DNA of 64,000 nucleotides, taken from positions 726,866-790,865 of the forward strand of contig JAREIK010012111.1 in NCBI GenBank assembly GCA_029783825.1, in the 5' to 3' direction. This DNA is from Sapria himalayana. Taxonomy: Eukaryota > Streptophyta > Magnoliopsida > Malpighiales > Rafflesiaceae. Each line of letters starts with the position of its first letter. Within the stretch, counting starts at the first letter, position 1. Positions 12,901 through 25,350 of this stretch are shown piece by piece. The notes under the pieces were generated by a model. It ran no database searches. It was not told the origin of the DNA and worked only from the letters and a program-made list of their open reading frames with translations. Position numbers and translations under genes: made by a program.

Positions 12901-13439
12901 GGTCACAATAGTTGAATATGATAAAGTCAAAGAAACACAAAAAGTCATGGCATTTCTTGACATCATGGCCCAAATAAAGGAGAAGTATGACCCTTCATTT
13001 TTGAGACCTTATGTGGAAAATATCATTCAGGTAATTTTCTACATAGCATCACTTGTGTATAATGAACAAATAAGGACAAATAAAGTAAAAGATTTCATAG
13101 AGAAGTTGGCATAGAAGACCAAAATTCAAGGCATAAAAGAAGAGTTGACATTGTCTAGTTATGGATGCTAAATGTGAAACTACTTGGAAGACAACCTAAG
13201 AAACTATGTGCTTGTTGTAATTTTTGTTTGTGTCAGAAATGTTTTTACATGCATCTCACACTTTGACACTCATTCACCATAAAACCCTCCTCACGTTTAA
13301 GATTAGCAGATTCAAGCCTACTACTAATTTGATTTTGCCCAAAAAGTCATGACTAACCTTCAGCATCATGACTTCACATTACTTAAAATTAAGACCAACC
13401 TTTAGTTCCATAAATTTTCATTTATCAAGTTGTAGCTAG

Positions 13440-15865
13440 CAAAGTATATATCAGAGTTATGACTTTTTTTTTCTCAAAGCCTACAATCTCTCTTGCTTCC
13501 AATTTCATCTGAAAGCCTACCCAAAAATTATGAGATTCAACAATTTGTTAGTGCAACCATGGAAAAGAGTTCATGTTCTAAACTAAAAGGAACATGCATG
13601 GTGGGAGAAATAAGTATCAAGGGTAATACTAACCATCAGAGATCTAGCTCCGAAGAAAAGGTGTCGAAAAACATATCATCTTTATATGCTATGACTCTAC
13701 CATCTTATTAACACAATTATTTGATTGTGAAATACATTCTCTTGGCTATAAAGATTCATAGGAATCACAATCAAACTAGATTGAAATAACTTCATGGCTG
13801 TAATATTAATTTTATATCATAGAAATCAAGTACCCTACTAATACTAAAAGATGTGATAACCTCTAGATTCCATGATATTTTCTTTACCAAACCATTGAAT
13901 GCTCAAGCCAAAGCCGTGAATCTGATGTAGAGTCATAATTTTTGGCCACAAAATATAATAGAGAGCCAAACTCGAGCTATGACTAACACAAGCATCGTGA
14001 CTCTTAGATCAAGAAAGAAGCCAAAACCATGGTTGTCTCCTAGTGTTATTACTTTGTGTTGCAAAGTTAAATGTACAAGTCACAATCCTATTCAAGCACC
14101 ATGACTTTGTGTTACATATGATGAATGAGCTATCATGAATTTTCTCTGTAATATGACCATCGAGAAAAGAAAAGAGATCAAAGACATGGCTCATATTCAA
14201 TATCATGACTTTGTGTTATAGAAACTAAATGGGTCTTCATGACTATTTACAATATCACAACTATTAAGTAGAAGAAATAACCCAAAGACATGGCTCACCT
14301 AGTGCCACGACTTTGTGCTATATATCCAAAAGACCAAAGCTATGATTTTTATTAAATATCATGACTTCTAATTAAATAAACTCTCACCATATACTTGGGT
14401 ATACAAGGAAAATCCTTAGAATTCAAAGAAGATCCACAAGTTGAATAAGACGATGACCCAAAAAACCATACAACTCTATTTAGGGTGATCTACAAGCAAC
14501 AAGCATGATACAATGTGCAAGCATAAATCAAAGAAGGTGGGAACACACTTTGACCACCTTCTAGAGGCAAATCAAATTGGGCACTCTGATTCATACGAGA
14601 TGAATTTCTACTTGTCTCATATGTTATTCTCCACAATTTTATGCTACAAATCTAAAAATGGTGTAATATGTTTATTATGATAGATATATTATTTTAATTA
14701 CTTAATATGATGTTTTATTGTGATGTTTTTTGGTAATATGTAATTTGATAATTAAATAGAAATGCGAGTAGAGTTTTGACTTTTAGTTGGTTCATACATG
14801 ATTAAAGTGGTGAATAGTGATATATAAGCTATAAAGCATATTCATGTGTGTAGTATGAAGAAAATAATAGCCCTTTAGATCACAATATGGAGACAAACTC
14901 ATATATCAAACTCAAAATTAAGGCATGTTTAATTATTAGGAGTTGATACTTATGAATCTAAAAGAACTAATGCCCCTATAGGCCACTTCATTATGCATGT
15001 CTTAGAGGAACTAAACCTTAATTGATATTGGATGACAAATAAAATATTCTTTTTAGTGTTTAACCAATAGTGTGGGAGTTTCCTATCATAGTAGGGATAG
15101 TGATATGTAAGCCATGTGACAAGCATGGATAAATATGAATGGTATGGCAGTGATATTCCTATGAGTTACATTTAGTCATATAAATTATGATGATGATATA
15201 TGAAAGAAAGAATATATTTATTGTGTGAGTATGGTAATAACGAACCTCAAAGTACAAATATTTTTAATACCACATCAATTCTCATCAAGAAAGACACAAT
15301 AGGTTGGAAAATAATTATGTGTATTTGAAGCAACCATTAATGGTAGTTAATGAGTTGCCTAAAATTAAGGTATGGTCTTGTGAATAAATTTCGAGTAGAG
15401 ATGATAAGTTCTCTCAATGGTAAAGTACCAATGAGATAGCTATGATAAGAGTTAGGACCATCATTAAGTAAGGTTCAATAATTGATAATCACCTTGTATG
15501 ATAATAGGATAAGAGATCTTTTCACAATTATCCATCCTTCATTATATGACTGAACATAATCACAACAACATTATCTATTAATTCTTGTCACAAATAAAAA
15601 TATAAATTATTCATAGAATCTATGATTTATGATTTGAATCTTATTTATCATTCATACTAGAACAACTCTTAATTATCATTAACTGACTAAACATTGTAGA
15701 TTCAATCCCTATGAGATTGATATATATACTAAAGGTATATTTTATTACTTGTATGATTTATATACTTGTAAAATAATATTGGATAAGTGACTTTCAACCA
15801 ACAAGATTTTTGTATGTGCTTAACAATAACATTAGGTATTGTCACAAAGTTAGAATATTATTCAT
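13440..15865 (+). repeat. gypsy-type LTR copy G4
   Basis: This plus-orientation copy is the closest relative of G3, and it lacks the MITE. It ends near 15,860 with 'attaggtattgtcacaaagtt', against 'attaggtattgtaacaaagtt' in G3. Immediately beyond lies a gypsy RNase H remnant on the opposite strand, as expected if the G3-internal-G4 element had inserted into an older gypsy pol. The left edge is uncertain (13,440-13,683). Confidence 0.55.
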
Positions 15866-16093
15866 CTTTAAAAGCTCTTGAAATTTAGCTACTTCACCAT
15901 CTTTCTTAGTCTCTAAGTGAGATAGGCAGTTTTCTATCCTATTTTTACTTCCTTTCTTGTCTTTGATATTTATATTACATTCTTGGAGAAAAAGGACATT
16001 TTTGATTAGCATTGTGGCTTTATTATAATACCAAAACTTATTGTTTGTGGTACAACTCAAAAAGCTCATTGGGAGATTACTTTCCTCAAACAT
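15866..16093 (-). pseudogene. Ty3-gypsy RNase H, distal part
   Basis: The minus strand reads TMLIKNVLFLQECNINIKD, then KKGSKNRIENCLSHLE. This matches the end of gypsy RNase H (LIRWvLLLQEFDleIkDKKGsEN.vADHLSRLE). It is an open stretch of about 80 codons. The preceding half of the domain is at 18.18-18.36 kb, 2.1 kb away, with an LTR-like copy in between. Confidence 0.82.
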
Positions 16094-16099
16094 AAATCT

Positions 16100-18170
16100 T
16101 TAAATGTATATGTCATAAAAGTAATAAAGTATATATAAGTCCAAATATCATACCCATAAAAATTATATAAGTAGTTTGACCAATTAATAGAAAATTAATA
16201 GCTGATTGAGTTGATAAGATAAACTTGGGTCTCGAATAGATACTTAGTCTCTAGAGTTAGTTTTCTTTATGCATGATGAGTTTTCTTTAATATTGAAGTG
16301 ATATTATGTTTTATTGTTGGATAAATGGTAGGATCATGTAGATTTATCCATTTGACTTCTTGGCATTTAAGGTAATTGTCAACCTTGAACTATCACTAGT
16401 AAGGGATGGTTCCCTTATGTTGTGCTTTTAGTATTTTACCACCAAAACTATACTATGTTTATGAGTTATGCATACTTCTACTAGTTAGGCTATATGTCAA
16501 TTGTCTTTGATGATTGTTTTGAGAATATATTTTTAATCTCTGACCTTAATTTTTAAATTAAGATACATAATAATATGATATTAATTATGTTTGATATCTT
16601 GACTTCGTAAGTGTCATAATAATATTTATTAACATATAACTCCTTGATAATATCATATATAAAAATGATACAAGAAGAAATGATTGCATGAATGTTACCA
16701 CTTTATGAAGCACATTTCCTTGTATTTATCTCATGACTTACCTATCACTGTTCATCATAGCTAACATGTAACTCACACAATATGGTGAAATTTTTAGGTT
16801 AGATATTCTTTATAAACCCTGCATCATTTTAATGCTAGTTCTTTTAGAATATGTTTAATTATATAATTAAGTTTTATTTATGTTTTTGACTTCATTAGTG
16901 ACATACTCATATCAATTAAATATACATAAATGAAGGATTTTGATATATAGGTTTATTTCATGAGGTAAGTATAGATAAGAGATCATTCCTTCATATACAA
17001 TCTCATGAGTGTATCTGATTTATATGTCATTATCCATTACAATCAATATGCATAAATCTAAATGGTGTGAAAGCATAAATCTTTGTTCTAAATAATATCT
17101 ATATCCATCAACAATCAAATATAACAATTACACAATTAAACCTAATAAATCATAATCATCGTATACATATACATAAACAAACCTTTGATTCCAAATTACC
17201 TAATATTGGAAAAGATTTTATGTGAGAGAATTGAAGCATCATCTTGTCGGATTGAGGATTCCCAATAATAGCTGGTGTGAGGATCTAAGTCTCAAATTTT
17301 ATTTCCAATCCATGTTTTCATGTTTCACCTTGAATTTGGCCATAATCAGGGGTTGAAATTCATCATCTTTTAGGTTTGACATGTTTTGGGTCTCGAAATA
17401 TGAATCCCTATCTCTTCTTTTGGGGGTTTTTAAGCCACCCTTTTAAATCTTTAGGGTCTATCATGTTGTTGTGTAGATCTTAAAGTTGAAAGGCATTACC
17501 TTATGTTGAGGTCATGACTCTACATATTCCTTGAATCTTCTCTAGAGCACAAAGTTATGATAGTAAATTAATACTATGACTAAGGTAATTCTTCTCTGGA
17601 ATACAAAATCATGGTGACAAAAGAATGTCATGACTAAAGATGTTCATTTCTAGAATAAATAGTCATAGTGAAAAAGCATACCAATACTAAAAATTACTTG
17701 ATGTCGTGTTATTTTTGATCAATGATGAATATATTGTGATACAAAAAAATACCATGACTTTTTATACTAGATTAGCATTTAGTTACCATGACATAAAAAT
17801 AATATCATTGCCAAATTTTTGTTTTAAAATTAATCTGACCAAGATAATATCATGGTCATGAAGAATATATTACACAATAATAGATTGTGATAAAATGGTA
17901 ATAAAATCATGACTTACAAATACTGACATACCTTGTTTGTAGAGTCACAACCAAAATAAACTGCTACAACTTCTCTATGAGCATGTGCTAGAACAAACAA
18001 GTCGTGACATTGAAAATGTCATGAATTTTCCGTGTTGTTCTACCCTCTATTTCAGCTCTCCACTTAGTCCACCATTTATACCCAATTTACATCATATTTC
18101 ATAACTATTCATCCAATTTCATAAATCATCATTCAATAAAATTATTATATCAAGTCCAAATTCAATATAA
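16100..18170 (-). repeat. gypsy-type solo LTR copy G5
   Basis: In reverse complement this shows the LTR family landmarks, for example the block with 'aaaatccttcatttatgt' equivalents and, near 17.5-17.95 kb, many catgact motifs. The two halves of one RNase H domain lie on either side of it. It therefore behaves like a solo LTR or a complete insertion into pol. I did not find a clear target-site duplication. Confidence 0.5.
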
Positions 18171-18178
18171 TTATATCA

Positions 18179-18361
18179 TTAAAACAATGCAAAACAATTA
18201 CAAAAAGTTGGTACTTTGTGTGTCAAATAATCAACTTCGATTTTGCATCCATTTTCTTCATTTAACATTAAATTATTGCATAATCCATGTAAATGTATAA
18301 TCCTTGCTCCAATTATATAAGATCTTAACTTGTCATAAGAGAACACCATGGCTACTAACAT
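18179..18361 (-). pseudogene. Ty3-gypsy RNase H, proximal part
   Basis: The minus strand begins MLVAMVFSYDKLRSYIIGA, matching the family motif KELLAVVFAldKFRSYLvGskV. The following residues (RIIHLHGLCNN) drift from the expected VYTDHaALK, so the catalytic Asp of that motif is lost. It connects upstream to the RT remnant at 18.64-19.15 kb. Confidence 0.78.
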
Positions 18362-18639
18362 CTAATTTTTAGTTATAGCGGTGTTCTTTTTGGCTATGTT
18401 CAAAGCTCTATGTACATAGTATATAATCCTAAAAAATATGTATATTTTCTACCCCAAAACTGCTCCAACATCATAGTCATTTGCATTTAACATTATTTTG
18501 ATTGGCTCACTCCACTATAGTATATTCATTATCCTAGCAACCAAAGGATGTTATTTTAGCACTTCATCGATCATAAAATCAGATTTCATTTTTAGTAACT
18601 TTTACAGAGATTTGACTATCTATAAAAATTTGTAAATAA

Positions 18640-19146
18640 ATCATCAATAAAATCTAGCATATCCCAAAAAACTTTATATGCCCTTCATGGATGTGGATGG
18701 GGCTAGAGTCTCAAAAACTAAAATCTTTGCTTTTTCCAATTCCAAATCCTTAGAGGATATAGGATGTTCCAAAACTATTCCCTCTTGCACAATGAAATTG
18801 TATTTCTCCTAGATAAGTACAAAAGTCTTCTCTATGCATCTTTGTAACTCCACTTTCAAGTTGTTCAAACAACCTTCAAAAGAACCTCAAAATACGAAAA
18901 AATTATCCATAAATATCTTAATAATATCTTCAATGAGGTCTACAAAAATATATATTATATATCATTGAAATATGGTTGGGGTATTGCATAACCCAAATGA
19001 CATCCTCTTAAATTCAAAAGCTACAAATAGACATGCGAGAACTTGAGAGTCATCTTCACTTAGTCTTCTAGAGAGATAACAATCAAATTATATCTTGGAT
19101 AACTATCAAAAAAATAATAATAGTCATGCCCAACAAGTTTTTCTAG
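18640..19146 (-). pseudogene. Ty3-gypsy reverse transcriptase remnant
   Basis: Read on the minus strand, the sequence gives GYAIPQPYFND (family GLCNAPATFQR), then a decayed FmDDFsVFG motif (WIIFSYFEV, with both Asp codons lost), then a run like CLNNLKVELQRCIEKT and, further on, VQEGIVLEHPISS (family V.eGivLGH.iS..GiEVd.AKi). Stops and frameshifts occur throughout. The fragment abuts a gag-protease fragment of the opposite orientation at about 19,147. Confidence 0.8.
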
Positions 19147-20640
19147 CATTTGGTCAATAAAGAAAGAGGATAGTGAAGCTTTAATAAGAAAATAGATTCA
19201 AAATTTAGATGAAGGGGTTCAAGCTATCCTAGCATAATCGAAGAAAGACATTGATATCCAAGACATTCATATGTGGGTACTCAAAGGAAGAAAAGATGAA
19301 ATGAGTATCAAGATAAAAAATATAAAACATTATCTTGGTCAGTTAGTTTTATCAATGAAGGAAAATTAAGTAAATGAACTACAAAAGAATATGAAAGTAA
19401 ATCCAAAGAATCACTCCTCAAAATAGCTTAGAAGTGGGAATGAGTTAAAGTTACCAAGACCTTTTGAACAAAAATATTCTTGAAACTTTGGGGGATATTA
19501 GTGCAATGATTATCCCAAAAGTCACTGCTCTAAAGCAATACAAGTATTTTGAATATGAGGATTCTAGAATTTTTGGGGATAATAAGGTTTGTCACTTTCT
19601 TAATAGCTATGGCTCAACCTAAAATTCTCCAAGAAGTTGCAACCCCATCTAAAGAGAATTATAATGATGATAGATATGATGTTGTGACACTTAACGAGGG
19701 CACAAATCAAAAAAGAAATGAAAACCAATATTTTAGTCGAACATGAAAAAAGAAATGATGTTGTGACACTTAAACTTGGAACATGAGCGAATGAAGCTTA
19801 CATGAAGTCATATTGAAAAAAAAAATCATAATAAAGCTACAAGTACATTTTAGAAGAATCTTTTATTTCCTTAATGATTTAGGAATGACAAATAGGATGA
19901 ATACTTCAAAAAATTTCTCAATATATTTTAGAAGTTAGAAATAAACTTACTTTTTACCGAAGCTCTAGCCCAAATATCAAACTATATTAAATTTATAGAA
20001 GACATAATGAGTAATAAGAGAAATTTAAAAATATATGAGATAGTAACTATGACCATGTAGCATAGTGTGATCAATCAAAGTAATCTTTCAAAGAAATTCA
20101 AAGACCCCGAAAGTTGTAGTATGCTTTACATTATTAAAGATCACATATTTTGGAAGACATTATATAAATTGGGATTAAGTGTCAACTTGATGCCCATGTC
20201 AAATGCATGAATATTGAATATCATTAAAATTACTCCAATATCTCTTCTACTCCAAATGATAGATTGATGTATCATGAATATTTGTATATTGAATATCAGT
20301 ATTAATCAATGTTAAGTATCTTTATTTTTCTAGTAGATTTTATTGTAGTGGAAATAAAAAAAATCACTATGCAACTTTAATATTGAGACTATTATTTTTG
20401 ATAACAAGACAAGTCCTCATTGACATTAAGAAAGTGGACTTCACTCTCTATGTCAATGAAGAACAAGTAAAGTTTAATCTTCATAATAGCTTACATGATC
20501 TAAATGTTGATGAAATAGGGTGTTATAGAATTGATAATCTCTTCCATATCAAAATTCAACAAAAAGTGAATTTCTAGTGAAAATAATTTATAAAAGATTG
20601 ATAATCAAATGAAGATAGATTGTATGAAATAAAAGAATAA
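19147..20640 (+). pseudogene. Ty3-gypsy gag C-terminus and protease remnant
   Basis: Plus-strand translation in shifting frames gives NIKHYLGQL, then an LRSGNELKLP segment typical of Athila/Tat gag ends. It continues with LLFTEALAQISNYIKFIEDI and MSNKRNLKIYE, then KKFKDPESCSMLYII, then KLGLSVNLMPMS. The last is the aspartic protease motif (family DLGASINLMP); here Asp is replaced by Lys, so the protease is dead. The frame at 20,383-20,577 reads TRQVLIDIKKVDFTLYVNEE, matching GRALIDVqkGeLtLrvndE. RT does not follow on this strand. Confidence 0.82.
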
Positions 20641-21326
20641 CTTTGGAGTTGTGATATCGATGAAGATGAGGAATACGAAGAATTGTATTAGAGCTATGAA
20701 AATAAGAAAATAGAGAAAGAAAATTTCTATAAGATAATAACATTCTTCAAATTCATGACCTTTAAAGAGTCTTATGTTGATAGCTTTAAAGAAGTAGTTG
20801 CATAAATGAAGAAAGACAAGATTGAGAAAGAAATCAAGGAAGAGCAAATCAAAGATAAAACCACAATTATGCCAAACATCACTAGTTTCAGGATACAGAA
20901 ACAATTACTCCATCATAAGCTTAAGGATAAGCTCATGGCTATGCATAGTGCGGCGAATTTGGAGATATAAAAAAAGACAAGGAAAAGATTCAATACAAAG
21001 TCAAAACTTCAATTATCATAATGAGTTTAGTGTTGCAAAAAGAAAAGGCAAAAGAAATGTTTAAAGAAAAGTTATGGTAATACTCAATGCCATGATTTTG
21101 GGGATCTAGAATGAAAGGGACAATGTAGTAGAGAAGAAGTCACAATATTCATTAAAGTCTTGACATCAAAAGAGAAAACATCCAAAGAAATAAGTATAGC
21201 TGAAGCAAGACTAAGAAAAAAGACCAATAAGAAGTAGGTAAAATAGTATACTGAAATGATTATGTAGACATCAGAGAAGTCTAATAGAGTAATATAAATT
21301 TAGATGATCTAGCTATTGGTATTAAA
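20640..21326 (+). other. gypsy spacer remnant, lysine-rich
   Basis: This stretch continues from the protease remnant. Plus-strand frames are rich in Lys, Arg and Glu (RKKSRKSKSKIKPQ near 20,830), as in the spacer between protease and RT of these elements. No RT motif can be read. The minus-strand open frame over 20,605-20,904 is hydrophobic because it is antisense to this lysine-rich stretch. Confidence 0.35.
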
Positions 21327-21334
21327 TGTAGCAC

Positions 21335-21732
21335 TAGAGGACTCAAATGAGTCTGGTGGCCCGATTTAGTCATGTTTGGCCTGGCAATGCATAGTTTGGA
21401 ACCATACCATGGGTCGTGCTAGGTCAAGCACGACTCATGTGCCTAACTCGATGGCATTGTAAACTAGCCCGAGGACTTAGCTGGATTTTTAAAAAAATTA
21501 GCTGGAAAAACTAGCTACTACCCAGCATGACCCGACAAGTCCATGCACTATTTAGCCCGAATCAAGTATGAGTCGGGCTGATATGCCATGTCGAGCTAGT
21601 AGTTCTAAAGCCATGTCGTGCATGGCACAACATGATTACTGTACTGGGTTGTACTAGGCATAGCATGGTGGCCATATTAGGCCACCAAAAAATGAGTCAG
21701 GCCAGCCCATCCTGACCCATTTGACACCTCTA
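21335..21732. mobile_element. non-autonomous hAT element (MITE), 398 bp
   Basis: This is the second copy of the MITE family. The left end is TAGAGGACTCAAATGAG and the right end is CATTTGACACCTCTA. An exact 8-bp target-site duplication, TGTAGCAC, flanks it (21,327-21,334 and 21,733-21,740). The interior is relatively rich in gcc/ggc words and contains no ORF. The perfect duplication makes this the best-defined mobile element in the window and fixes the family as hAT rather than Mutator. Confidence 0.95.
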
Positions 21733-21740
21733 TGTAGCAC

Positions 21741-22390
21741 TACTTGAAAGGAAACCCAATAATATTTTTGCATGTGATGTAATAAATACCTATATCATCC
21801 ACATAAATAAATATTCATATTTATTAACCCGCAAGTATAGTCATAGAACTTAAATCCCAATATGATTGTCATAATATCCACTTGAAGTTACTTCACAATT
21901 TATAATATTTAAGATATTCAAATGTACTCATAAAAATTCCTAGTGATAATGAATTTTTTTGGAGGAAGTTATTCATCAGCAATGGGTAATTATTTGTATG
22001 AGAATTTATTTGGTATTTAAACTATCAAATATTCTTATATATTTTAGTTTTTTATGATGATGTATATATATATATATATATATGAATAATATGAATTGAT
22101 TTTATGACTTTGATATTTTATAGAGTTTTGATGATTAGTCATAAAATAAATAAGTGTTTGGAAGTATTTAGTAGAGGGGGTGGATCATTGAGTCTAGAAT
22201 AGTTTAGATATCTATTCTTGGTCAAAAATTATAACTAATTAGTTATGAAAATTCATGTATTTTATGATCCTACCAACTCATTAGCATAATCTTTATACTA
22301 TGTAACATATTCTAAGTGGTTTTGAAATTATCATAGAGTCAAAATCATACATAGTTCAAAGAATTTAAATGGTTAAGACATTTATTCTTT
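21741..22390. other. AT-rich stretch with (TA)n, nothing recognised
   Basis: No coding similarity is visible. A short (TA)n microsatellite runs from 22,062 to 22,083. Confidence 0.5.
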
Positions 22391-24328
22391 GTCGCATCAA
22401 CCAAGTACCCTACTGGTGCTAATCATCATAGATAAGTCCAAACATCATGACTTTAACTTTAATATGATTTGGTAATCTCAAGTTAGAGCTGTGATTTTTT
22501 TACAAAATAATATCTTTTGATCTACAAATAATTATAGAACCACATTTACTCATGCCAAAGTCATGATAATTATTCAAAATCACAACTTTTGGGATACTAA
22601 ATGTTATAGATGATATTACTCTAGTATGACCTTTTGCAAGGCCATGACTCTTATCATCAATGAAAGGAATAGTCATGACTTGTATGCTCAAGCTAATTCC
22701 CAATGTCATGACATTATCATAGTACTGAAATAATATAAAATATATGAAAGAAGAGAAAAGAAGTGTCAAGGCCACCCACCACACTGTGGACACATTAAGT
22801 TATGATGGTGAACCATTGTGTCATGGCCATTTCCCAGTCTAGTGTTGTGCCCACCATCACACCATGGAGGTCTGACACTTTAGAGATATGATGGGAAACT
22901 TTTGTACCATGGTCATTTTTCAGTGTCACGACTGTGACAAACACATGAAATATTTTTTCAGAACCTCAACTATTTTTCAACACCATGGCCATATAAAATT
23001 CAAGAAATACCATTGTTAATATCATAGCCTCTACACAGGGGCAAGATTATATAACAAAACAAGAATCTTGCAACACTCTACAACATGGCCAGTTCCCAAC
23101 ACTATGGCTCTTTATGGAAAGCATAAAAAGATATTAAGTCATAACTATTTAACAGTGCCATGGATTTGTATTAATGAGATATTAGGTCCAAGTCATAGAT
23201 ATTCTAAATACAACTACTTTATGATATAGAAAGATTAATATGTAAACTAGAGTTATGTCTATTTTCTAGAATTTTGATCTCAAGTCAAAGATATACTATT
23301 CTAAAACCCACAACTTCCTACTTAAAGTAATACAAGCTCACCTAAGTATATAATATGAAAGATAGAGAAATTTCAAATGATCTCTCATTTTCCTATTATT
23401 TTCCTTCACGAGACAAGCAAAACCATGGAAACTACTAAATCCTTGGGAATACTTTTTCACTTCTAGGATTTCCACAAGCAAGTAATAGATGCAAAATTAA
23501 TATTACTCTTTAGATTTTGGGTTATGATTCTCAAACCCCTCTCCTTTAGGATGAAATAAGAAATTTTTACCAAATAGCATGAGTACATGATTTAGGTAAA
23601 TTGAGATGTGTGATGTGAATTTATTTTATTTATTAATGAATGAATGTGTTTGATTTATTTTTTTTTTGTTATGGATATTGATAGATTTTGAAGAAATAGA
23701 ACTTGAACTAAGATTTTGACTATTGGTATATTTGTATAAGATTATCATGATGGATAATGACATGTAAATTGAGGTAGCTCAGGAATATAATAAGAATAAA
23801 GTGACAATCATTTTGATTATGATGCATAAAATAAACATATAAGTGGAACCCTAAAAATTGGGTACATTAATTATAATGAATAAGCATATTACTTATGAAT
23901 CTCAAAGCATGAATGCTTTTACATGTCAATTCATTGTACACATCTTAAAAGAATTAGTTCTTGATTAGGTTAAATATTATATAAAATATTCTCTCAAGGA
24001 ATTTATCTTCAGTGTGGGTGCTACACCATCATTGAGAAGGATGATGATAGATGGTCCTTAGAACATATCCGAGTATATTATGACCTGCAAGGTGGTCATA
24101 ACCCTTTTGAACTACTTTTACTTGCATAATTTTTATCAGTGAAACTTAAAAAAAATATATGTTAATTATGTGAGTTTGGCGCTTATGAAACCAAAAGTTC
24201 AAATACTTACAAGCCAAGTCAATCTTTGGTATGTATGCTGTTTAAGATCAGAGAATAAGAGTGTACATATGAATCAATCAATAAGGGAAGTTGATTAAGT
24301 TTTCTAAAATGGATGAGATCATGAATGA

Positions 24329-24371
<43 letters not shown>

Positions 24372-24800
24372 TCGGTGGTGACATACTAAGGGGACAGCTA
24401 CAAAAAAGACCAATGGAATCATTTTAATAGTGATAACCACTTTATATGTCATTAAGACAAGGAGTCATTATACAATACCTCAACCTTTATTATGTATCCA
24501 TCATAATATAAGTCAAATGACTTAAATATTATCACATATATTAAAAAAAATATAGACTTAATATTAACTAATAATATGAGTATCTTTTTTACTAAAAATG
24601 ATTTATTTCATTGTTGAATAACCAAATTGCTAATATGATCTTTCTGAGATTGGTATATGGATGAAAGTTTATTTTATTACTTGTACAACTATTGCACTTA
24701 CAGATATTAGTTGATAAGGCACTTTCATTCATGAGTTTGTGGGACATCATTTAATCATTAAAATTAGGTAGCTTAATAAAATCACAACACATATGTTCTT
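22390..24800 (+). repeat. gypsy-type LTR copy G6
   Basis: This plus-orientation copy serves as the reference for the family. It begins near 'catcaaccaagtaccctact' (compare 'atcaagtaccctactaata' in G4) and has many catgact motifs in its first half. It then has an 'aaatagaacttgaa' stretch and ends near 'aaaattaggtagcttaataaaatcac'-like sequence at about 24,785. A (TA)n tract (24,334-24,368) interrupts it. Confidence 0.55.
24334..24368. repeat. (TA)n microsatellite
   Basis: An uninterrupted AT dinucleotide run of about 35 bp inside LTR copy G6; the other LTR copies lack it at this place. Confidence 0.95.
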
Positions 24801-24829
24801 TGAAAATTGACCTAAAAAGAAAGTCCTTT

Positions 24830-25350
24830 TTCTTCAAATATTTAATTAGCTATAATAATAAAATACATCAACATTCTGAAAATTTTAATATTTCAACTAT
24901 TATCTATGAATCACAATATATTAGAGAAAGAATATGCTAAACTTTTACTCTAAAGTCTATCAGATTCATAATGCTCTTTCATCATAAATATTATAAATGA
25001 TAATATGAATGACATTTTAATCTTTAATGAAGTTATGTCTACTATACTAATGAAGAATGTATGCGTGAACATAAAAAATATACTATATTTTCTTCACAAC
25101 AAACTATTGCTTTGATTATCTCTAGATGATGATTTGACAAACTGGTTCTTGTGAGAGTCAAAATAAAAATAGGAAAAAATCATTAGGAAAGAGGAAAGTG
25201 AAGTATTATTATTTTGGAAAACAAAGACATATAAAAAGAGAATATTGATATTATAAAGGAGGGATAGATAAACATATCAAAAAATAAAATAAAATGAGTT
25301 ATTAAATACTGAGAGTCATGTGACAAGCACTATAGAGGACAGAGAAATAA
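24830..25350 (+). pseudogene. Ty1-copia gag tail remnant (zinc knuckle)
   Basis: Plus-strand translation gives TNEECMRE in one place, resembling the LLNEEmRRk motif. Near 25,200 it gives VKYYYFGKQRHIKREYWYY, a CCHC zinc knuckle (family CYyCGKeGHikRdCw) in which all three Cys are replaced by Tyr, Phe and Tyr while His remains. Frames are broken. It is an isolated fragment; I see no copia protease or integrase after it. Confidence 0.65.

Larger units (their letters stand above)
11040..13440 (+). mobile_element. internal region of a non-autonomous LTR element
   Basis: This 2.4-kb region lies between two same-orientation LTR copies (G3 and G4). It contains a decayed reading frame of unknown function (11,300-11,676) and a segment repeated twice in tandem (about 11,640-12,290 and 12,487-13,170), each copy holding short internal repeats. 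No gag, protease, RT or integrase motif could be read. That suggests a large retrotransposon derivative lacking pol (LARD- or TR-GAG-like), but it could instead be a badly decayed autonomous element. Confidence 0.5.

Noticed and set aside
12631..12966. 111-codon minus-strand open frame with repeated residues
   Set aside because: It is antisense to the 57-bp tandem repeat, whose length keeps frames open on both strands.
20605..20904. Hydrophobic 99-codon frame that could pass as a membrane protein
   Set aside because: It is antisense to lysine-rich gypsy sequence; AAA/AAG codons read backwards as Phe and Leu.
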